In this document: piece by piece, positions 17,076 through 23,900 of the stretch
Layout of the letters: each line of letters opens with the position of its first letter
Numbering within the stretch: position 1 is the first letter of the stretch
Source of the DNA: an uncultured bacterium
GTDB taxonomy: Bacteria > UBP6 > UBA1177
Assembly: GCA_905233945.1 (NCBI GenBank)
Contig: CAJOFY010000009.1
Span: forward strand, 1 to 47,589
DNA: 47,589 nt
Direction: 5' to 3'
Program-made: the position numbers and the translations under genes
The notes under the pieces: generated by a model
Database searches by the model: none
Seen by the model: only the letters and a program-made list of their open reading frames with translations
Told to the model about the DNA's origin: nothing

Positions 17076-18689
17076 ATGGTAAAACTGATTGCGGCGTTTT
17101 CACCCAAAGGCGGTGCCGGAACTTCGATGATAATCGCTAATCTGTCGATTTATCTTGCACAGAAAGGGAAAAAAGTCCTTCTGCTTGACGCGGCTCCGAA
17201 CGGCGGAACGCTCCACACCTATCTGAACCTTCCGACGATAGCTGTTTCCAATGAGGTTGCGGAACATTTTTCGGTTCTGCCGCTCATTTCGACTGATTAC
17301 CAGAACCTCAGTTTTTTCAGCAACCTGCGCAATCAGGATTCCAAAGTCAGCGAGCTTCTTGTGCGCTGGCAGGGAGAAATAGGGCAGGGGCAGTTCGATT
17401 TCGTTTTCATCGATATGGGTTCGGTCATAAATTCCGATCTCATGGATGTCATCGGGATCGCCGATTATTCCCTCATGTTCATTTCGCCCGATTTCATTTC
17501 GTTTGAAAAAAGCAATTTCTTTTTCAGGGAGCTTGTCAACTACAGGCTGCGCAACCTTGAGTTAAAATACGATCTTCAGCTTGAAACGCAGAATATCAGA
17601 AGGGCGAAAAAGGACTATCTTTTCACTTTCAGAAATCTTCTTGTCCTCCTTTCTCAGGCGCTTCCGAAACATTCGAACCAGATAGCGAACATTGAGACAG
17701 ACCTCAAGATCGGCATTGTTTACGACGGTGTGCGCAACTCTGCCGACAAGGAGCTTGCCCAGCTTTACAGCTTCATAATCAGCAGCAGTTTCGGTGTTGA
17801 GACCGACTGTGTTTCGGAAATAGCCTATTCCGATCTCGTTCCGACTTCGATCGCGGCGATGAAACCGGTTGTGACTCTTGAGAAAAATTCAGAATTTATT
17901 GATACTCTGGACAGCCTTGCAAGCACGCTTTCGGCATATCTTTTCAGGCAGAGTCCTGCAAAGAAAAAGCTGAAGATCACGCCGTTCAACTACTACGAGT
18001 GGTTCGGTCTTGACCGCGGCTGCTCGGTTTCAGACGTCAACGTGCAGTATGAAAAGCTGAAAAAACTTTATGTCGGAGAGAATCCGATGCTGCGCGATAT
18101 TTACAGCGACAGCGATCTTTTTATTCTGAACACTCTTCTCGACACCATTTTCAAAGAGCTGAACGACCCCGAAATCAGGCGTGAATACGACATGGACATC
18201 GATTCCCACCTTCTTTCGCTTGAAACTTCGTTTCCCGATATTTTTATTCTGAGCGAGGTCATCAAAAAGTATAACCGCGGCAAGAAAAGGGAGGTCCTTG
18301 TCAAAAAGGACGTCTTCGGGCGCAGCGCGGAAAAGGAAGTTGCGGTTTCCTCCGAGAGCGATTTTGCTGACGTGAATGAAATATTCAATAAATATAAAGA
18401 TTTGCCTGTAAACGGCGAATTCTTGAGAAAGATCCGCGAAGAAATCGGGATTTCATTCGAGCTGATCATTTCGCGCACAAAAATATCGAATACAGTGCTC
18501 GGCGCGATAGAAAACGACAAATATGCTCAGCTTCCGGCAGATCTTTACGTAAAGAATTTTGTCCGGCAGTACTGCAGGACGCTCAAGCTGAACGCCGACA
18601 ATACCGAATTTATAGTTTCAGGCTACATAAAATCCAAAAACGCTTCCACGGCAGCGCCGGAACCAGTGACTCCTGCGGAAAAATCATAG
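17076..18689 (+). CDS. CpaE/MinD-like ATPase fused to a J-like segment and a RodZ-type HTH
   Basis: A 537-residue protein. The start is ATG 17076, eight bases after agagg; a GTG nine bases earlier overlaps the ribosome site. Residues 1 to about 290 form a ParA/MinD-type domain: FSPKGGAGTSMIIANLSIYL is a deviant Walker A keeping the signature Lys but with Thr where the second Lys normally sits, as in CpaE/TadZ relatives; FVFIDMGSVINSDL is Walker B-like. Around 304-375 comes a J-domain-like stretch (YYEWFGLDRGCSVSDVNVQY ... NDPEIRREYD) without the HPD tripeptide. Residues about 446-515 form a RodZ-type HTH (FLRKIREEIGISFELIISRT ... LYVKNFVRQYCRTLKL). It likely positions a polar or envelope structure, or acts as a DNA-binding regulator; inference from architecture only. 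Confidence 0.82.
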   Translation: MVKLIAAFSPKGGAGTSMIIANLSIYLAQKGKKVLLLDAAPNGGTLHTYLNLPTIAVSNEVAEHFSVLPLISTDYQNLSFFSNLRNQDSKVSELLVRWQGEIGQGQFDFVFIDMGSVINSDLMDVIGIADYSLMFISPDFISFEKSNFFFRELVNYRLRNLELKYDLQLETQNIRRAKKDYLFTFRNLLVLLSQALPKHSNQIANIETDLKIGIVYDGVRNSADKELAQLYSFIISSSFGVETDCVSEIAYSDLVPTSIAAMKPVVTLEKNSEFIDTLDSLASTLSAYLFRQSPAKKKLKITPFNYYEWFGLDRGCSVSDVNVQYEKLKKLYVGENPMLRDIYSDSDLFILNTLLDTIFKELNDPEIRREYDMDIDSHLLSLETSFPDIFILSEVIKKYNRGKKREVLVKKDVFGRSAEKEVAVSSESDFADVNEIFNKYKDLPVNGEFLRKIREEIGISFELIISRTKISNTVLGAIENDKYAQLPADLYVKNFVRQYCRTLKLNADNTEFIVSGYIKSKNASTAAPEPVTPAEKS

Positions 18690-18698
18690 GAGAACGCT

Positions 18699-19568
18699 AT
18701 GAATCCTGACTTTTTTAAGCCGCTTTTTGATTTTTTCGGCGCATACTATCCCGGTTCGTACATGACAATCCTCTTTTTTTCGTTCTTTATGACCGTTCCG
18801 ATAATGATCATGGCATCAAAACGCTTCGGTTTGAGCCTTAAAAAGATGATTTTCATGCCGCTCGTGATAGTTCCCAGCGCTCTTGTTTTCTCGAAAATCT
18901 TTCACATTCTGTTTGAAGGGCAGCTTCCGAATTATATTGAAGGTTTGAAAGAGAACGGAATAAGCTATCTTTTCACTAAAATGCTCAATCCTTTTGTCGC
19001 AGGGCATGTTTTTTACGGCGGGCTTCTCGGCGGTTTCATTGCCGGAGCTGTTTTCACGATGATTGCACATCCGCACGATGAAAAATCGTTTCTCAGAACC
19101 GCAGATACAGCTTCAATCTGTGTTGCGAACGGGCTCTGGCTTACGAGAATAGGCTGCTTCCTCGAAGGATGCTGTTTCGGAAGACCGTCGGAAATTTTCG
19201 GAATCCGTTTCCCGCAGGGATCAAAGACGATGTTCGTGCTTTTTCATATCGATCCGGAGCACACGAATCTTTTTACGGATACTCCGCCGCTGATTCCGAC
19301 ACAGCTGATACACTCGTTCAGCAACTTTGTGATTTTTGTCGTTCTTCTGAAGCTTGCATTTTCCGGAAAACAGAAAAATCCAGGCCGTATTTCGGCGGTT
19401 TTTCTTCTTTCATATTCGGTGACGCGCTTTCTGATCGAGTTTCTGCGCTACGACATCCGCGGCAGTTTCCTGATTTTTTCGACAAGCCAGTGGATTTCGA
19501 TTTTCCTTTTTATCGGCGGTTTTTTACTTTGGAAAAAGACTGGAACAGCTGAAAATCTTAAAAAATAG
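18699..19568 (+). CDS. lgt: Lgt-family prolipoprotein diacylglyceryl transferase (divergent)
   Basis: A 289-residue multi-span inner-membrane protein. Lgt moves diacylglycerol from phosphatidylglycerol to the lipobox Cys of prelipoproteins. Family segments: HVFYGGLLGGFIAG (about 104-117), LTRIGCFLEGCCFGRP (about 147-162, matching the R-(I/V)-G-(N/C)-F signature with the Arg), IPTQLIHSFSN (about 205-215), and RFLIEFLRYDIRG followed by FSTSQWISI (about 243-268, the C-terminal Arg/Glu motif). The usual 'FHGGL' His is Tyr here, and EGCCFG is the form seen in Lgt-like paralogues, so it may be a second copy with altered substrate. It closes the operon, 9 bases after the ATPase gene. The many lipoproteins in the window are potential substrates. 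Confidence 0.8.
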   Translation: MNPDFFKPLFDFFGAYYPGSYMTILFFSFFMTVPIMIMASKRFGLSLKKMIFMPLVIVPSALVFSKIFHILFEGQLPNYIEGLKENGISYLFTKMLNPFVAGHVFYGGLLGGFIAGAVFTMIAHPHDEKSFLRTADTASICVANGLWLTRIGCFLEGCCFGRPSEIFGIRFPQGSKTMFVLFHIDPEHTNLFTDTPPLIPTQLIHSFSNFVIFVVLLKLAFSGKQKNPGRISAVFLLSYSVTRFLIEFLRYDIRGSFLIFSTSQWISIFLFIGGFLLWKKTGTAENLKK

Positions 19569-19572
19569 CCTG

Positions 19573-20988
19573 CTACTGGATGCAGAGAACTTTGTTCGCC
19601 TGGGTTTTGCCGGCTGTCTGGATTTCGCCGGTTTCAGAGTTTATTTTCCATGCTTTGTTGGGAGATGTTCCCGGATAAGTTGTCGATGACCAGAAGTGAT
19701 CATTTATCAGGCCCGGGAATCCTGATGCCGGTTTGTCCCTGGAGTAATCGATAATCGATGCAAGTTCATTGATGGTCGGAAGACGCCATCCGGTTTTGCC
19801 GCCGTAGTTGAGTTCCTGGCAGAAATCCAGTGCTCTTACCCAGGTGTATGCGTCGCTGCTCTCGTTTTTTGTCCAGAGCAGATAGTGAGTGGAATCTTCG
19901 ACGATTTCTTCATCTGCTCCTTCGTTTTTAATGTTGAAGACAGCCTTTTCAATCCCGCCTTCGCGGACGCAGCGGACATATTTGCCTTCGTCTTCGCCCA
20001 GTTTGGTTTCGCCTGCCTTTAAGTTTATGTACCAGATTTTCGAGCCTGACGACGCATAAAGAGTCTGTGTCCAGAACTCGATAATTGAGGTTTGAAGTGT
20101 CGGGAAGATTTCTGAATCGACAGCCGGATTGATTTTTCCGAAATTTATGATCGTTCCGAACTCTTCGGGTGTCGGGAGGCGCCAGTCGCTGTAGCCTGCA
20201 TAGTTCAGGCCATCGCAGTAAGCTGCAGCCTCGTTGAAGAGACACAGAGCGCCGGGGTTGCTGCTTCCGCTCGAAACGGAACATCCGCTGTAAATCGAAG
20301 GCAGGGTGCGCTGCCACATCAGACCTGTGATGTTTTCTTTGACAACATCATCGCCGTTCACGGTTTGGGTGCTGAAACTTTGCTTCAGACAGTAGCCTTT
20401 GTCGGCGGTGTACTGCGCATCCTGACCGAAACAGTTAAGATTTTCGTGATCCTGCGAAGCGGGGCAGGTTATTTCCTTGACGGCGCTGTAACATTTGGTC
20501 AGGCCTGTGCAGAAAACGGAGGTGTCTTCCTTTTCGTCGATGTCGGGTTCTTCTGAACCTGTGTCGGTGTCCTGATCGTTGTCATCATCGCCGGAACCGG
20601 TATCTGTGTCTGTATCTGTATCTGTATCTGTATCCTTATCGGGATTTTCTTCACCGGAATCCTCGTCGTTGTTTCCGGAATCCTCGTCTCTTTCCGGAGT
20701 CGTATCTCCGTCTGTCGTGTCGGTGTCGTCCGCCGGTTCATTGTCTGTGTCGTCTGAATCGGGCGAAGGTGTCGTGTCGGTATCGTCTGTGCTGTCTGAA
20801 TCGGCATCGTCGGTTTCAGCATCACCGCTGTCGTTCGTGCTGTCTGAATCTGTGTCTGTTACGTCCGAGTCATCTTCCTGAATGTCGTAGTCGATATCGT
20901 ATTTGCCACCACCCTTGCCGCCGCAGCCTGCGCAGAAAGTGAGAGCCGCGAAAAGAAGCAGAAAAGATAAGCCTTTCAAATGTTTCAT
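19573..20988 (-). CDS. Lipoprotein with Asp/Thr/Ser linker and two DUF1566 domains
   Basis: A 471-residue protein. Signal and lipobox: MKHLKGLSFLLLFAALTFCAGC. Residues about 30-155 are a disordered Asp/Ser/Thr/Glu linker including six DT dipeptides in tandem. DUF1566 unit one starts with the shared CFGQDAQY motif and contains GLMWQRTLPSIYSGC, AAAYCDGLNYAGYSDWRLPT, PEEFGTIINFG and KYVRCVREGG. Unit two has HYLLWTKNES, ALDFCQELNYGGKTGWRLPT, INELASIIDYS, FWSSTTY and KVLCIQ at the C-terminus. It resembles the C-terminal part of the giant protein upstream (same GQDAQ, KEN/DN..GLMWQ and WRLPT blocks), so the two are paralogues in one operon; its ATG lies 9 bases after that gene's stop with AGGAG between. 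A surface-exposed binding protein is inferred. Confidence 0.85.
   Translation of the reverse strand: MKHLKGLSFLLLFAALTFCAGCGGKGGGKYDIDYDIQEDDSDVTDTDSDSTNDSGDAETDDADSDSTDDTDTTPSPDSDDTDNEPADDTDTTDGDTTPERDEDSGNNDEDSGEENPDKDTDTDTDTDTDTGSGDDDNDQDTDTGSEEPDIDEKEDTSVFCTGLTKCYSAVKEITCPASQDHENLNCFGQDAQYTADKGYCLKQSFSTQTVNGDDVVKENITGLMWQRTLPSIYSGCSVSSGSSNPGALCLFNEAAAYCDGLNYAGYSDWRLPTPEEFGTIINFGKINPAVDSEIFPTLQTSIIEFWTQTLYASSGSKIWYINLKAGETKLGEDEGKYVRCVREGGIEKAVFNIKNEGADEEIVEDSTHYLLWTKNESSDAYTWVRALDFCQELNYGGKTGWRLPTINELASIIDYSRDKPASGFPGLINDHFWSSTTYPGTSPNKAWKINSETGEIQTAGKTQANKVLCIQ
20601..20634 (+). repeat. Hexanucleotide tandem repeat (TATCTG)n in the linker of a DUF1566 lipoprotein
   Basis: Five consecutive TATCTG-type units (one reads TGTCTG) plus a partial copy. 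On the minus strand they encode alternating Asp-Thr. A six-base unit keeps frame, so slippage would only change linker length. Confidence 0.8.
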
Positions 20989-20997
20989 GTCAATCTC

Positions 20998-23900
20998 CTA
21001 TTCAATACAAATAACAATGTTGCTGCTGCTCTTAGGTGTATAAACGACGCTTCCGGTCGAGAAATCCACAGCGTAAGCATGGGAAGCGGGTTCTGCAGGA
21101 TCTGTCGGAGCGTTTTCAACAGTTGTGGAAGACCACGCGGTTCCTGTGAATCCCGGAATCATAGACGTGCTGTTTGTTCTGTTGAAAAGCCACATGAGCT
21201 CGCTTACAGTCGGAAGCCTCATTTTGCTGAGACCGTTCGGACTGGTTGAAGTTGTGCAGAAATTAAGTGCGTTTTCCCAGTTGTAACCGGTCGAAAGGTC
21301 GGCAAAATACCAGGATGTAAAAGCTACTGAATTCAAATCATAATAATACGTAATTATCATGTCAGGAGAGTCAAACAAGAACATAGAATCATAATTTATG
21401 TTCTGCTTACACTGGAATGACGTACAGCCCGACTGATTGTTTACAGAACTTACGCATTTTATCTGCCCTGTGTCGGTGTCTATATCCGTTGCAGGCGTCA
21501 GAGTTCCGTCGGCGCTTGAGAAAAGGAAGCCTTCTTGTGTCCAGTAGGAGCCTTTCGTGTTCGTGAATCCCGTATGGATGTGGGTGGCCGAAGCATAGTC
21601 CGCGATTGTCGAGAGTTCGGCTGCAGTCGGAAGTCTCCAGTTGCTGTTGTCACCGATAGAGAGGTATTTGCAGTAGAGAGATGCTTCATAGTGTTTGCAC
21701 GATTTGCCGGGATCAGGCAGTTCTTCAGTGCAGGTTTTGTAGCCCATGCCTTCGATTGTTGCGCCGTAGATATCTGGTGTAGCTGCCTGCCACATGAGTC
21801 CTGAAGCGTTGTCCTTTATGATTTCGCCGTTTTCCATGGTTTCGAAGCTGTGCGGAATATAGTTGAACTGCGCGTCCTGACCGTAGAAGGCAGCTCCGCC
21901 TGCCGGACACGGCGAGATTGCAGTGCCTGCACTGTTGTAGCAGAGAGTCTGACCTGTCGTTAAGAAAGGACTTATGTAGGTCGTATCGTATTCGCAGTTC
22001 GAGAAGATTGGCATGCAGGAGGAAGTGCATGAGTCAACTATTCCTGTTTCGCCTGTCGAGGCAAACTGTAATATTCCACTGCACAGGAATGGCTCTTCCA
22101 TAGTTCCAGGCTCGCATACTTCATCGTAGCCGATCTCGCCGTCACCGCATGAAGAAGTGCCGCTGCATGTCTTGTTGCAGTGACCGTGGAAACCGTTGTT
22201 TTCGCCTTCGTCGCAGGTTTCATTTATCTGCGGATCTCCGTCTCCGCATCTGCCGGTTTCAACCTGACAGTCGGCAGAACAGTAGTCTCCTTCAATAGTG
22301 TTTCCGTCATCACACGCCTCGCCTTTTTCGACTTCTCCGTTGCCGCATACCGATGTCGGGCCGGTGCATATGCTGTTGCAGTGTCCGGGGTGATCATTCA
22401 AAGAGCCTTCATCGCAGGTTTCGTCAACGTACGGGGATACAACGCAGTTATCCAGACCGTCACAGTTGTGTTTCTGAAGGATTCCGTCGCCGCACCAGCC
22501 TGAGCAGTCGGTGTAGCAGTAGTACTGACTGCCGTTGTTTTCTCCGTCGTCGCATCCTTCGTTCATTGTGAGGTCTACTATACAGCATCCTATCGTTGTT
22601 TCTTCGTCGCAGGTTTTCCATGTGTTGCATTCCGGACGCTGTACGATGTTGTCGCCGCAGTAGGGCTGCATTCCGTCACAGGTAGAATTGCAGTATCCGT
22701 TCTCACCGTTGTGTCCTCCGGTGCTCGGATCTCCGTCGTCGCAGACTTCGCCGGCAGTTACTTCGCCGTCGCCGCAGTAGGGCTGCATTCCGTTGCATGT
22801 CGAGCTGCAGAATCCGATGCTTCCGTTGTGCCCTCCGGTGCTCGGATCGCCGTCGTCACATTCCTCGTTAGCGCCTGGGGTGACGACGCAGTTGGTGTAT
22901 CCGGTACAGTTCTGGCGGTTGATGAAACCGTCGCCGCAGAATGAAGCGTTTCCGGGTTCAAGTCCGCACGTTCCGTTGCAGACTTCGCAGTTTACAATAC
23001 CGTAAGCGCAGTCGGTTACTTTGCCGTTTGAAGAACCCCAGTCGCACTGTTCGTCTGCATCCATAAGCTCATAGCAGCCTTGCGCGCCGCCGCATGTCCC
23101 TATTTCTTTCTCGAGACGTCCGTTGCCGCACCAGCCGGTTTTATTGATTATGCATCTGTCGCAGGAGTTGTAGTGACCGTTCATAACTCCGTCGTCGCAG
23201 ACTTCGCCGTGGCTTACTACTCCGTCTCCGCACATGACGGTTCCTGAGCAGTTCTGGTTACATTTGCCGTAATCTCCGTTTTCATCACCGTCGTCGCACT
23301 CCTCGTTTACGTGCAGCCCATCGATTACGACGCAGTTTGTGTATCCGGTGCAGTCTTCGCGGTTGATTTTTCCGTCGCCGCATTTCGGCTCGTAGCCGCT
23401 GCATGTCGCGTTGCAGTGGTTGTATTCGCCGTTGTGTCCTCCTGTTGCCGGATCACCGTCGTCACACTCCTCGTTAGCGCCTGGGGTGAAGACGCAGTTG
23501 TTGTATCCTGTGCAGTCTTCGCGGTGGATGATTCCGTCACCGCAGTATGCGGTCGCACCGTCGAAAGTGTGACATTCGCTGTCGCAGAGAGTGCATGACT
23601 CTTCGCCGTAAGCGCAATCGGTTATCGTGCCGTTTACATCCCTGCCTTCGTCACACTGCTCGTTTACAGGATCAGGAATTCCGTCGCCGCATTCGAGTAT
23701 TGCCGTGCAATCCGTGTTGCAGAAGCCGTAAGTTCCGTTCTTGCCGCCTTTTTCCGGATCTCTGTCGTCGCATTTTTCGTAGGGCTCGTTTGTTACACCG
23801 TCACCGCAGTAGCTTGTGTAGCCGTTGCAGTTTGCATTGCAGTTGCCGCCGTAAGTTCCGTTGATCGTTCTGCCCTGGTCGCAGACTTCGCCGTCAGTTA

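Noticed and set aside
20600-20870. Asp/Ser/Thr repeats as calcium-binding RTX or dockerin motifs
   Set aside because: There is no GGxGxD or DxNxDG spacing; the stretch is a simple disordered linker from short tandem repeats.
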